From positions 11,042,001 through 11,106,000 of the forward strand of contig CANUEZ040000116.1 of NCBI GenBank assembly GCA_948099385.1: DNA of 64,000 nucleotides. The letters run 5' to 3'. A program made the position numbers and the translations under genes. This DNA is from Fasciola hepatica. Its lineage: Eukaryota; Platyhelminthes; Trematoda; Plagiorchiida; Fasciolidae. Below are positions 1-12,300 of this stretch, in pieces. Within the stretch, counting starts at the first letter, position 1. Every line of letters starts with the position of its first letter. Below the pieces are notes generated by a model. That model had not been told where the DNA came from, ran no database searches, and saw nothing but the letters and a program-made list of their open reading frames with translations.

Positions 1-3000
1 TTATTTTTTGGTTGGTTCTTTGTGACCTCTCACTGTAAATATCTACGTAACTGTGAACTAAAAGGAACCCATATTGAAGCTCTACACGTTGTTGAATCTT
101 GTCATGATGTTCTGATTTCGCGTGTGCTCTACCCATGTGGATGCAGAGAATTGAATTCCGAATTGTCCTAAACTCATAGTCCACTCGCATATTAAAAAGT
201 ACTTTTGTAACTGCTAACACTATTTGGCATACGTATCAGATCGTTTTACGCAAGTGTTTGAGGAAAGTAAATTAAATATTGACGTCTCACCATAATTGCG
301 TTCTTTTTGTACTGACCACCACTTCGCTTGACTAATTACTTCTATAGCCTATGTTTTGCCAACGAGACAAGCTGGAGTCATAAAACGTTCATGAGTAACT
401 ATAGTGATTCGAAGGAATCTGCTAGCGGCGCGATGTACCAATGGTTCGTGTCTGTCAGCCAGAACAAGATTCAGGCAATCATACGTACTGGAAATCAGGC
501 AACCAGATGATCCTTGTGAATAATGGATGCTACGACTGACTTGACTTGCTTTGGTCCTCACGCACCCGAATTACAACGGGTACATACTCGCGATTCAGAC
601 TTTCTTAACTCTGGGCGAGCATAGTTTCGAGTAGGGGCAGCCAGCCAGTAAATTCATTATTCCAAGTTAAATTTGTACAGGAACATAATAAGTTATCCCA
701 TTTGAGAATCGAATTTATTGAATCTATATACCATCACGATGCAAAGCAAGTTTCATAAGTATGATTCATATGACAAATTCGTTCCTTATCAACTGAATAT
801 ACCATTTAGAGTTCATCGCTTATTGCACGTTCACACCAAAGTGACAGATAAAAAGTAGAGAAGAATTTAGGTACGTTACACATACAAAAGCCTTTACAAC
901 TCCTAGACGGCACGTTTGAATGTGAAACTCTTGCAGTCGCAGGATTCTAATGGAACACCAACCCGAGGTTTCCTCCGAAGTATTCCTTTTATATACATCC
1001 TATAAGTAATTTGTATTATCATTGTTCGGGTGACATTCTGTTCAGAAAGACATTTCTCAGACATTTTGATCTACAGATTTCGGCTAGATCATTACCTTTT
1101 CATAAAACTGTTCAGTTTCCATGCAATTCGCTTTTCCATTTTTATGCTGTATTCAATTTGTGCCTGGCTTCTCGTTCTAGCTAATTGATGGGCTAGTATC
1201 ATTGAAGTCCGCGCATCGTGTCGGAGTTATCGGCCAGTCGAGGACCATTCTTTGTGCGATTACGGGTCACGGGGTCTGAATAAAGTGATTAGTTGTGTCA
1301 TTATCCTTTGAGGTCGCAGGTATCTTTCGTCGTTCGTATCTCTTGTGATGTGTCCACTTGGCCCTGTGTGTGGCGTATTAACGCCAAAACAAATTGTGCT
1401 ACTGGGTCTCAGTAAATTGAGACCTTCTTTGTCAAAGGTGTGGTAACCGGTGGTACAACAATGATACATTTACATTTATTTTTAAGGGCATAGTGCTATT
1501 TTGAACACATTCACTAGGTGTTACGGTGAGCGCAACATAGACACGATTTACATAGAACTATACTGTCCGGTTTTGTTCGTGCTGGACAAAGAATCACTTT
1601 TCAAAACGTTCACGCCTTCGTTGTAGAAGAAACTTGCAATGACCCATTGCTTTTCTTCTAGACAAAAATATGGTAGTTTATAGGAAGTGGATTGAAATAA
1701 TCATAGTAGTGGATGTGAACATTACGTTTCACCAATCGAGTATTTTTAGAATCACAGACAGACGTATTCGGATAACCGTATTTCCTTGCTCACGTTTGCA
1801 ATAGTTATGCTGATTTCGTTTCCCGGTCAACTAAGCGCAAGCTTAAAGAGCATTCAGTACATTCATTGAAGACGGAATCGCTCTATTGTTGACAAATAAG
1901 ACTTGACCAGTAATACTGACAATTCGCCTAGAACTTCACCGCAGATAACGGACTCGAACGTTGAACGGGCCAGCTGTCTCCTTCCCTCTCATCACTACTC
2001 ATTACTTGGCAAATATTGAGTGCTTCATTGATTGCAATCTGCCAATCAGTAATGTCGATCTATACCAATAATGATATAGCGGGTCTTTACTACTGTGGTC
2101 TAGGCATCCTAAAACGCGGTCCCTCTTTAGAATAAGAATAGTGTCCGAAATACAGTCCTGGTTCGTCAACCCAATTTGTGCAACAAAAAACTGCTATTAT
2201 TTGTGAATACTTCTGGTGCTGGGAGGTCAGATTTACAGTTTTGTTAAGCTCCCCATCGTTCCGTTTGGCGAAACTGCTAGCTTAGCCCTCCTTTTACAAA
2301 CATAACTTTTATGTACCATTAAACCTCAGACTCATGTTGAAAATGTGTGAATGTGAACAATTTCTCGATATAAAAAACTGTATAGTTTGTTCCAATCATT
2401 TACTGGGGTTTAGATAGTCATTCTCGATAATACTTAACCCAGAAGTATGACAACTCTTTATTTAAATGCGTTAGTTTTCGAAAAACTGCGGAGTCATGAC
2501 ACTTAGGAACTGAACAAGTGTCTTTTACCACTTATGTACGTGTAGATTACAGATAAAGAGTACTATTCTCTGAATAACGCTGGAACAATAGAAACGTATG
2601 TTACATTTATAATATTGTTGATTCTGAGGGATTTTTCATAATTCATACGTAGCGATGACTTTTTCGACAAATTTCAGTTTTATGCAGGTACGAGACAACG
2701 AGATTCTGCAAAAGATATAAAAGGTTTTGTTGCGATGAAGCATCTATCCAATTGGAATTTCCGGTATTGTCTCGAGCGTGCATTGTTCACACGTTAATTA
2801 CTGGCGAAATGAGTTTGCCTCACCCAGTTCAATTGGCACTTTGATACAAGATAGGAAAATAGACGACAAATGCGGCGGAAAACTCGTCTTCTTTGAACTC
2901 AGGGCGCATGCACATGCGAGAAACACGGTCCGTGTTCGCGCTTGTAAGAAATAGTGATTATTATCAACGTGTTTGAGCAATATCTCAAAGGGGGGTCCGC

Positions 3001-3404
3001 TGGACAGTTTGTTGAGGCTAGCTTAACGATCCCGCCTACTTTCACCCTGAACCTTTTGCAGGCAAATTGTAAAACAACTCAGTGGGTCTTTTGCATGTTC
3101 AGTGCAGAGAAAATAATTGATGTGCGTTTATCGTTGATTTTGTGTTATCATGCGGCTGCGGTTGTATTTCCAGGATAAATCGCTTGTCGCTTCTGATAAG
3201 GGTATTTTCAGTAATGTTTCCCGGTAGAAATCTCACCAGCACAGGCACTACTATTGTCAATAATGGTGTCAACAGAAACATTTAGAAATATATCCCAGAG
3301 AAATTAACAACTAAAGGTATTTTCGAAATTGGCATCCGATTGTTGTTTGTGGGATTCACTTTATCAAGCACATAAAGGATGAACCCGGACTTCCAGATTA
3401 CAAT
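1..3404. other. no recognisable gene
   Basis: I see no exon, transposon domain or tandem repeat that I can name. The open frames here are under 75 codons and overlap one another on both strands. A minus-strand frame near 1260-1469 ends in residues resembling the FRPRDP/GPRDP tail of RTE elements, but nothing around it supports that. If the ankyrin gene at 9.3 kb continues downstream, this stretch is in or beyond its 3' introns. Confidence 0.4.
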
Positions 3405-3419
3405 GCGAGACACATTCTA

Positions 3420-3965
3420 TAACTGCTTTCTGGAACACTGAGAACCTTTGGATTGTCTCTGATTTCATGATTCGCGGTGCATTAGCCTGTGGCGAAATAG
3501 TTTCCTTAAAAAAAACTCGTTTGACGTACTGGAAACACTTGTTTTCTGGGTTCGACGAATTGTGCGTAGTTCAGAGTGTCGTCGATAACACTTCTCTGAC
3601 AAGGCTTACCGTGACTAATCGTGGCCGATATCTACCGGTATTCCTGAAAGCCTACTCTTCCGAACTTGCATCCCATTTGAATAATCTACTTAGCCGTTGC
3701 ATTGATGACGGTCCGATTCCCGATTGTTAGAGACCCGCACGTTTCAGGCATGCGCCCAGAAAAGGATACAACAAATACCACCTGATAATCTGCTTTGCTA
3801 AAGGTATGTGAGAATCTACTGCTCCACCGCATAATTCCCGAAGTTAACTCTCCCAACCAGATACGTTCTGCCTACAAATCCACTCTGCCACCCTTGATGC
3901 TGTTGGATACATTGTTGACTCCGTTTTTTCTACATTTGACCACGGTGTCTTAATGCTATACTAAT
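3420..3965 (+). mobile_element. CR1-like LINE reverse transcriptase remnant
   Basis: An 87-codon open frame (3467-3730) ends with residues of the type LKAYSSELASHLNNLL followed by CIDDGPIPDC. This matches the start of the reverse transcriptase domain in CR1/jockey-group LINEs, where the helix before the 'iP..Wk' motif has this form. Past a stop at 3730 the similarity continues in other frames, including a stretch near 3885-3950 reading STFDHG after IVDSV, as seen in the RT fingers/palm of CR1-like elements. The copy is broken by stops and frameshifts and cannot make a working enzyme. No endonuclease domain is recognisable upstream. The assignment to the CR1 group rather than another non-LTR clade is by eye only. 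Confidence 0.55.
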
Positions 3966-5870
3966 GTTCCATTACTTTTAAGCGTCTGGTTTTGTTCATC
4001 GTGGCACCCTCCTGTGTACTTTGCATGGTAACGTAGTTGCTTACTTCAAACGCCATTTGTGACTATTTTTTTAACCGCACACAGACACTCTTTTTCTCCA
4101 AGTTGACTTTCGTGTTTTTAGGATGTCATTTTAACCCATTATCTCTTCTCCCTTTATAGTCAGTTTCACACTTCGCCTAATCTTAATGTCTGAACATACA
4201 CCGATCATGTTCTACTTGGTATCCCTATAACGGACTGGAAATTTCGGATTTTATTCAAAACAGTTTGAACGTTTTCACTGGTTTGTTTTCATTCTTTTTC
4301 CGTCCTTAAATGCGTTGACGTGCTATTCCGCCTTTAGAATAGATTACTCTATCAGACTATTTTCAATAGCACCCCGCATTATTTCAATAATGACCAACGT
4401 TTCCGCAAAAAATCTTCATCAGTTCTAACTGAAAATCATTTTACACTGTTTATGTCGGAACAATGTTCACAAATCACAGAAAGCTTTGTTTTTCATCGTT
4501 CATAATATGAAAACGTAGTGCCCTATCATCTTGCACTTCAGCTTAAATCTCATTACATTCTATTTCACTGACGAAAGTATCACTATAGTTTTTCCTGGTA
4601 TAAAATGAAAGAATTTTGATCTTATAGCCAAATTTCTGAAACTGAAACCTCGTAGCAACATGAACGGAGATGTTCTCGCTGACTTCATCATTAGCAGTCC
4701 TTTCAATGCTTAGGGCAAATACATTTACGGTAATTATCTAATAATAACCATCACCTTCAGCCGAAGCTCTCCAAACCCACCTTTTGCTCTTATAATTGCT
4801 CGATATTCAGAACAGTTTCCTCGTGCATGTTTTCATGTAGTAACGACCGTATCTCTTATCGTGGCTACCGCTTCGTAGACCGTCAACAGGCAACCACTGA
4901 TCTTATTATTCACGTTCGTCATTAGTCTTACTGTGTTTACTGCCTCAATGCGCTCCCACATTCCAAATAACACCACGTACTATTTTTGGATAACGCTGTA
5001 AGTCGTGTACGCGTTGAAAATTGGCCTGAATCACCATTCTAATTTGCTGGTAGTTCTATGTGGTTCAGTTGCTACTAACTCAGCTGAGAAGACGTTAGCA
5101 GTAAGAAGTATGTAAATACACGAAGAAACTTTCTCGGACGCACACGATTGCGATTGCAACCGCTCATCAGTTATGTGTATCCGTATCTACAGATACTACT
5201 TTCTCATCTTGTGATCGCAGTGCCGTCGTTCTCGAAGTTAAATGCAACTTACCAAGGGGAAACTATTAGAGAATCACAGTTGTGGTTCTTTAGTGGACTC
5301 TTCTAGAAGGAGCATTCGCTCACACTCTTGGTGCACAAATCAGATTGTTGTAAATAAAGCGTATACATCGTGTACGACTCTAAGTTTGGACGGACAGAAT
5401 AATATCGGGTAGGAATACTCGATGAGCGGAAATAACTGTGAAACCTGCCGTGCGCTTTCGAGAGACTTTATCCATCCATAAATGGGTACTACTTACATCA
5501 AACATGTAGTACTCGTCAAAAAACTAAGGCAATTTTCCAAATAGCGGTAAATTCGTGGTTTAGTACGAAGGAATCTCTAATGGTTAAATAGACTACGAAA
5601 CCGGTAATAACGATTGTCGAGAAAAAAGGGTGTGAGGGTGTGCTGACTCATGGTCAGTTATCAGCCATGTTCCATCAGCAATCAGCATGTCAGCGTCTTT
5701 CCGGAATCCGGGTCAGTGCCTGTGCCAACGGTTTCGCAAGTGACAAGGTAGTGAATTAAAGAGACTCGAACGGATTCCCGTCAAATGGTAGCTGGTCGTA
5801 TGACCAATCAACCAAACAGAAGACAGGCTACTTGATACACGTATGAACCAGTTGGTTCATGTTGCAATGA
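3966..5870. other. possible decayed LINE 3' part, then unassigned sequence
   Basis: The plus strand from about 3966 to 4830 is pyrimidine-rich and full of stops. It may be the worn 3' portion of the LINE just upstream, but no catalytic YADD-type motif is readable. From about 4900 to 5870 I see no gene, RNA or repeat. Confidence 0.3.
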
Positions 5871-6615
5871 TTGGTGTCAGTGCCTGTTTCTTCCTATATA
5901 AACAATGATTTGTGCTGATAAACCGAGGTGATTCGTGGATGGAGTAGGCTCCTCACTAGAGTTAGTGGGACGGTTTGGAAACAAAGGGGTACTCATTTTC
6001 GGCGAATGTTTTACACGTAATCTGAATAAAGCACCTCTATTATGCCTTAACATGACTAATGACGTTCGACAGATTGTCCCAACGAGCAACTATTTGAGAG
6101 CGCATCAAGCGCGCTGCTTGGGATTCCTAGAAAATGTTTTGCAACTTACGCAGGTATACCAATTGAAGTCTATCAAAAAATACGTCCCCGAGAAATTCGC
6201 TGAAGTAGAACAATGTGCTGGTCCTCAGTAAATCTTTATCCAACGTCAGGAAAGTAAAATGAATCCATTACGGTCACGTTTGTATGCCCTTGGTGTGAAA
6301 TAGACCTAAATTTTGCTTCAGCGAGCGTACCATCAACCGCGAGTTTTTTCTTGGTTCCCGACATAATATAGTATTCCACATAAGTCTGCATTGTTTCCGC
6401 ATTTTTCTGTCAGGTTGACACTTCAACACAGTTACCTGCTTTTTGTAGGATCCGCAGTTAGTCAGCAATGGTGGAAATCACCGGCGATGAATGTAAACTT
6501 AGTTCTAAAAAATATTCATATTCAAAAATTTACTGACTTTAAACTTTCAGTATTCAGGCAAATTTGTCACGGTAACAAAAGACGATTTCAAATGTCTACA
6601 CAGACACCATCACAC
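5871..6615. other. TATATAA motif and unrecognised 98-codon frame
   Basis: A TATATAA sequence near 5896 lies about 40 bases before a plus-strand open frame of 98 codons (5935-6231). The predicted product has no signal peptide, membrane segment or motif I recognise, and overlapping minus-strand frames of similar length exist. It is as likely chance as coding. Confidence 0.15.
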
Positions 6616-6725
6616 TTCACGCTTTAGCCAAAACCCGCAATTCTTTAGCCACAACTCATCATTTTCTAGCCTTGACGCACAACCAATAGCCAGTGTCCAC
6701 TACCGGGAAGATTAATGTTCCGTGC
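6616..6725 (-). repeat. left arm: four inverted 21-bp units
   Basis: Read on the minus strand, 6699 down to 6616 is four tandem 21-bp units with core TGGCTAAAG. The unit order and wording match units 1, 2, 5-6 and 7 of the array at 6924-7070, but in opposite orientation. Similarity extends outward to about 6725 (a GCACGGAA word shared with 6895 on the other side). It is one arm of an inverted repeat with a spacer of about 169 bp. Confidence 0.8.
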
Positions 6726-6894
6726 GGCGGGTGATGAGTTAGCCGTGTTCAAAACGCGTGGCAACTGCCCACACATTACTGTGTGGTTGTGGGTGCATGC
6801 ATGTGCGTGCGTAGGTGTGCGTCCACTACAAGACGCAGACAACGGCGAGATAATCCTAGAGTTAGTCGGGTGAAACTATCCGACTATCCCTGCA

Positions 6895-7070
6895 GCACGG
6901 AATATCTCTAACCATTCCGGCAATGGACAATGGCTAGAGGTTGTGCGTCAGGGCCAAACAACGATGGGTCGTGGTTAAAGGAATGTGGGTCTTGGCTAAA
7001 GTATGGTGAGTCGTGGCTAAAGGATTGTGGGTCACGGCTAACGAATTGCGGGTTTTGACTAAAGCTTAAT
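6895..7070 (+). repeat. right arm: seven 21-bp minisatellite units
   Basis: Seven consecutive 21-bp units run from 6924 to 7070 with no spacing error (7 x 21 = 147). The consensus is close to GGGTCGTGGCTAAAGGATTGT, with the first two units the most divergent. The unit length is a multiple of three, so the minus strand stays open (6908-7180) and would read as heptapeptides such as SQDPHSF and SRDPQSF. This is a repeat pattern, not evidence of a gene. The segment 6895-6923 is the non-tandem part shared with the inverted arm at 6616-6725. Confidence 0.85.
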
Positions 7071-9281
7071 GGGAAAAGATGTTGCAATAAGTTATGCAGA
7101 ATTTTATATTTTCGACCTGTGTTTGATATACCATAAGAAATTAGGGAACCAAGGAACGAAGAAAATAAATTGAGTCTCAAATTTTGACGGCGGTTCTAGG
7201 TGTTAGTCAGTTTTCCATAGGTGTTCGTGTAAATTTCGAGCATTATACCGAAACAGTTCTACAGCTACAAATAGATCATCATCGTCCTGGCAAAATAAAG
7301 AAAATGTGTCACGTGTAAAGTTTGAAAAAACTACATTGGTTGAATGATGAAAAGTTGAACAATGTGCATCAAAAGCTCAGCCGAGAACAACGCGAATTCA
7401 CTCTTCCTTAAAATGCTTAAAACTACAAGCAACCAAGCGCATTAGTCATTGACGTTGAATAAAGCATTGAACAAATTCCGTTTTAAAATTTTCTCCGAAT
7501 ATTTGTTCAGAAAGTTCGTGGCTCTCGTCGCTTCTGGTCAGCACTTTTTTCCCGACATGACGATGATTCCTGATGTTCTCCCACTCATACACGGTTCGCA
7601 CTGTGAAACCATGAGCAAATTTTACAACACTGACTAACTGAAATTGACGGACCATATTCTGCGCATTCGAGCTAATTGTATTTGACGGTTTCATTTCAGC
7701 AGTCTTGATGGTTCTTGAAATGAGTTGAGGAAACGCTTGGGAATTTTTATTTTAGCTTCCTTTTTAACTTCATCTACTGAAAATTCAACGTGATTCGGAA
7801 ACAGCGTCGTATTCTGTGCCCAGCTGTATGGTCCATGCATTAGTTTGATTACTGATGGTATAGCGGAAACAGATAGTTATCATCTAACACAAAATGGTTC
7901 TCACTTCACCAGATACATGGCAATGGTGACCATGATCGAGTACGCTTTCCTTTTTTCTCATAGTCGAACAAATTTTGCAGTAACATTCAAATTGAAGCAG
8001 TCACCGGTCTTCGTGATACCCTCATCGATTGTGAAATATCCAAACCACTGGCATGTTCCTGTAGCCAAGCTGATAGGACGTACTTGGTGCAATTATTGGG
8101 ATTAGGTCTATATGGTGAATGGTTTTGGTTATCGATGATACTGGAAACGTTTTCCCATGAAGATCACATCAACGTTTCCCAAGTGTTAAATGTGCATCAA
8201 GGTTACTGTTACTGTAACGAGTGAATGATTTGACGACACCTTAATCGTCGAAGGGATTTCACCATGTTAATCACAGTTTTAGACCTGTTTTTCTACTGTC
8301 GTCCTGACATCGTATTTCGCCGTAATTCCTCTGTCGTTATACTGGCGGCTCCCCTACTTTGTGGCTGCGTACACATCTGATAACTTTAGTATTGTTGCTA
8401 CGCTAGGTTAATTTAATGAAGAAATCGAAATTTTTACCCGTTTCAATTCCTCCCACGCAAATGTGTTCCCTTACTTAAAAAGAAAGATTTGAGCTCAACG
8501 TAAGGATATAAAGTTCTGTGAATGATCAGTAACGTTCTCACTCTAGGCACATGCATGGAACAAATATGCCAGCGTCCGTGAAATTATTTGTTAGAATAAT
8601 ATTCACATCGTTTATGACATTCAGGTTATTGGTCTCAAGAGAACGGAAATTTTTCTGTACAACAGAAGCCATTTGTGAAAGGAAGAAGGTAATGTGTTTT
8701 TTTTGCGATATGATGGAAGAAAAGTTTTCGTATAAACTATGTAAATGTCCCTCGTTTTGTAATAGTAACACCGTCCATGTCAGAGCTTTAAATTTGCATT
8801 CACGTTGCTTGCAACCCTCCACGTCGAGTGTTACCAAGCATATATACGAAATGTCATAGTCGACTGTGATTCAAAGTGTCTGCGATACTCAAAGCGCTGG
8901 GATGTGAACGCTTCTGAGTGCACTTTTATGAATTAACTATCATGACAAAACCTGCTCTGTTTCACGACTGGAAATAAGGTAACCTAATTTTGACTGAAAC
9001 GAAACGCTTCTGAAACAACGATGTGGTAGCTCAACTAAATCTCACAATAAAAACCTAATATTTTAATTTCCATGGGCACCGGTAACATCACCTAAAGTTC
9101 TTATTTTTTACAATGCGTCCCCTTTCTTTTCAATTTAGGTTCAGATTTTTGAATTATCAACAGACTAGTGTCCAAACAGTCGTGTATTATGCCTTGACTC
9201 TATGATAGCTCTCATTTCGTACCGAATATGTTAACAACACGCTCGCCGAATTGCCGAAAATTCGCTGAAATGTCTACTCAC
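7071..9281. other. no recognisable gene; probably intron of the ankyrin gene
   Basis: The donor at 9281/9280 opens an intron on the minus strand that covers this stretch if the gene continues toward lower coordinates. I looked for a next exon in the matching phase (phase 1) and for further ankyrin or MYPT-like motifs and found none. The longest frames (99-102 codons near 8540-8860) overlap each other on opposite strands and show no motif. Confidence 0.35.
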
Positions 9282-9385
9282 CCATAAGTCTCATTTCGTC
9301 CAGAAAAAATTTCGATGTTTCCTCATCCTCCGCGATATCGTAGGGTATACTTCCGTCCACATTAGTGGCCAAGATATCTGCATGA
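9282..9385 (-). CDS. ankyrin exon C, MYPT-family PP1 regulatory subunit
   Basis: This 104-nt exon has acceptor TTATGATTTTAG just upstream and donor GTGAGT just downstream on the minus strand. Its first base completes an AAT codon begun by exon B (phase 2), and it ends in phase 1. It encodes about 35 residues including HADILATNVDG, then PYDIAEDEET. In PPP1R12 and PPP1R16 the third ankyrin repeat has the same layout: 'GA.l.AVN.DG..P.DI.ED'. MYPT-family proteins bind the catalytic subunit of protein phosphatase 1 and direct it to substrates such as myosin light chain. Reading past the donor meets a stop within two codons, which supports the splice site. The next exon was not found. Confidence 0.8.
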
Positions 9386-12300
9386 CTAAAATCATAAGAT
9401 GGACAGAAAATGACTCAAATAATTTTAGTCAACTCCATCCACCGGCCACAGAAATCAGAAAATGCTATGCGAGTGAAGCAAGCGAAAGATTGATGCAATA
9501 ACTGAAACCAAAACGAAAATTACAGACTGATATGGGCACAAGATTGGAAACTTCAATAGTTTGGTAAAAAACGAACGGTGGGTACTGATGTCCACAGGTT
9601 GATAGGATATCGGCAAATAGGATAAATGAGCTATCATTACGGTCATTTACAATTTCAGCTTGTGCATTCTGATCTGTTCTGAATGAATTCTTTATCATCA
9701 TTTTCCATTGAACCTCATTAATCTTTCAAGCTGAAGTCCTGTTGTCTACTGACCAAGTTTGAATAGAACAGCTATCATACCTAGTTTTGAATATATTAAT
9801 TTAGGCCTAGTCAGACGGTAACATGTAAAGAAACCGAGAAGAACAAAACCAAGCCAATAAAAACAGCGTCAGAAAATGTTTGAGGAGTTTGCCTCCGTTC
9901 ACTCTCATTCCATGATTTCCTTTTTGAAAATGCTAAGCCTTGTAACTGCGGAGTATCATCATAATCAATACGAGGTCTTTTTCAACGAAGTTCAAAATCG
10001 AAGTTACCATTGTTTTTATCAAGTAAAATGTAATAAAGCATCGATCAGCCGTTACTTCTTGAAAGTTAATACAATAATTAAGTGGTTGACTCAGGATGGA
10101 GTAATCCTCCTAATGCTTGAAGTGTCTCTAACCTAATGGAAATGGTCGGGTGTCGGATGGTAAGATGCTTCTTTCGTAACTGTTATTCAGTGTCCTGCGC
10201 ACTCAAAATCGACATTCGATGGGGGTCTTTTCTACCCTCTGGTTTAATCGATAGTGTTTCTTGGAACAATATTCAACACGCGATTCTCTTCTGCTTTGAC
10301 AAATATTATCTTCGGAAGCGTGGCTACGCCTCTCATTAGGTAGCATGGATCGCTGATTATATTTCGGAGAAACACAACGAGACACAAAACTACCAGGAAC
10401 ACGCTTATGACGCACGTAGACGTCAAGAAGATTTGCTCCCATTCATGTCACCATATAACTGATCTAGGTTAAGTTCAAAAGCAATATTTTACCAAATTGG
10501 GGAGCATGTGTATGACTTATTACACAAAAAACACTGGAGGACCATAAGTAGATAAACTTCATCATTCACCCTGATTTTGTGATTGGTAAAATTCGTGCAA
10601 ACTGGAATCATCCAATAAATCCTTATTTGATTTGTCGAATAACTGACAAGGGGAAACCACTGGAACACAGAGTACTGGACTAAGAGTTGGCTAAATGGGC
10701 GATGAGGTGGTAAATTGATGAAGAGTCCGAAGATATAAAAGATCGATGATTTGGAAGTAGGCACGATGTTGTCCATGTGATTAGGAATACTGCTTTTTAT
10801 TAAACGGAAAAATCAGGCCATGAATTCATTCCTTAAATGTTTCAGCAGAGGAGGAGCAATGAACACTATTTGTGTTGTCTCATTTTACTGACAAGACCAC
10901 AGGAATCTTTACAGTAAAATATGACATCAAATAGCTGAGAACGGGGTGATGTTCGTGTGTAATAGTTTGACGAGCGTCGCCTGATTGGCAACATCCTGTT
11001 TTCACGATTATCTAAGTGATCGGGACAACCGAGAATGCCTAAAGACGTGTACCATATGGTGAGGTTTCCATATCCCCTAAGCTTTTTCTGGTAGTGTGCG
11101 TAAAGTAAAATAATGTCCAAAAGCCAAACTAGTTTGCAGTTCAGAGCAGTGCTAACAGTCGATTATTAAACTATAAATTACTGTTCAATGTAGATGAAAT
11201 CAGCCCCTGGGTTCTATATCGAACTTTTGTGCAGCTGCTGGCTTGCCTTTGGTATTCGACTAAATCACATGATTTGACTGAAAGTTAGTGTTACTGACCA
11301 CTCTGGTTTTCGAACGCTCTTCCCTCTATTGTTTGACGTATTTTTTTTCCACATTTAATTTCGCTTTCGGTGGATTTTACTGACAAATGAAACAAATAAA
11401 GCTACTGAAAACTCCAATTTCGTTTTGAGACGTCCTGTTGTTTACTTGCCATGATAGTCTCGCAATAAGCAGGGAAAGCTATTGTGAGTTTGTGCAAATG
11501 GCTAACGGGATAAACCGGGAAACTATTGTGGATTTGTTGCTCGTACTTGAAAGGTGAGTTGATAAAACAACCACTTGTTACAAGGCAAACGTTGTGCTTT
11601 GTAGCCGTATCGTATTTTGAGCATGATTTGCCGGTCAGTAAGACAAATCGATGACTACTTGGTTTGATCAAAATTCTTATTGACGTAAGAAAAATACTAC
11701 AAACGAAACGATGGCTATTTACATTTCACTAGTGAAAAATAACACACCTAAAATAAGTAGATTAAGTAGTAGAAAAACCACGTCAAAAGCCAGCTCACGA
11801 GTGAAAAAGTCACGGGAAAAATTAAATAGGTCACCCCGTTTCTCTTGACGTTTATCCGAGTATCGTGTTTTGCATTTCTTTCAAATACCACTACTAAAAT
11901 GAACTCATGAGTTCATAATTAGTGTTTTACATGTACAGAGGTCATGCGTGCAATAAATACTTGGTTAAAATTTCCAGTTTGTAACTGGAAGTTGAGCTCT
12001 TGTCCTCACAAAAAACACGAAGACTTCCTGCTGTGATTAATAAGGTATTTCAAACTGTTTCACTGAGACATTTAATTCTTGACGTTCTGATCGAGAAAGG
12101 CAGAAAGACAAGAAGAAAAAGGTCAACATGAATACCTGAACCTGAGTTGAGCGTTGGTATTGCGTGAGAAATCAATTCATCAACACCTGTCAATCTATCA
12201 ATACCCGTACTAATCAAGTAAAGGGATGCTTCAAAAGTTCTAGTCATCCACAGGGAAAAACCTTTTGTGGTTTTTCTGCGGATCATCACTTTGGACAGAA

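Noticed and set aside
1260..1469. RTE tail (LFRPRDP) on the minus strand
   Set aside because: Only the last residues fit; the upstream LGHVLRM block is absent.
6908..7180. 90-codon minus frame with heptapeptide repeats as a repeat protein gene
   Set aside because: The 21-bp array forces an open frame. Similarity stops at the array edges, and the inverted copy gives the same peptide on the other strand.
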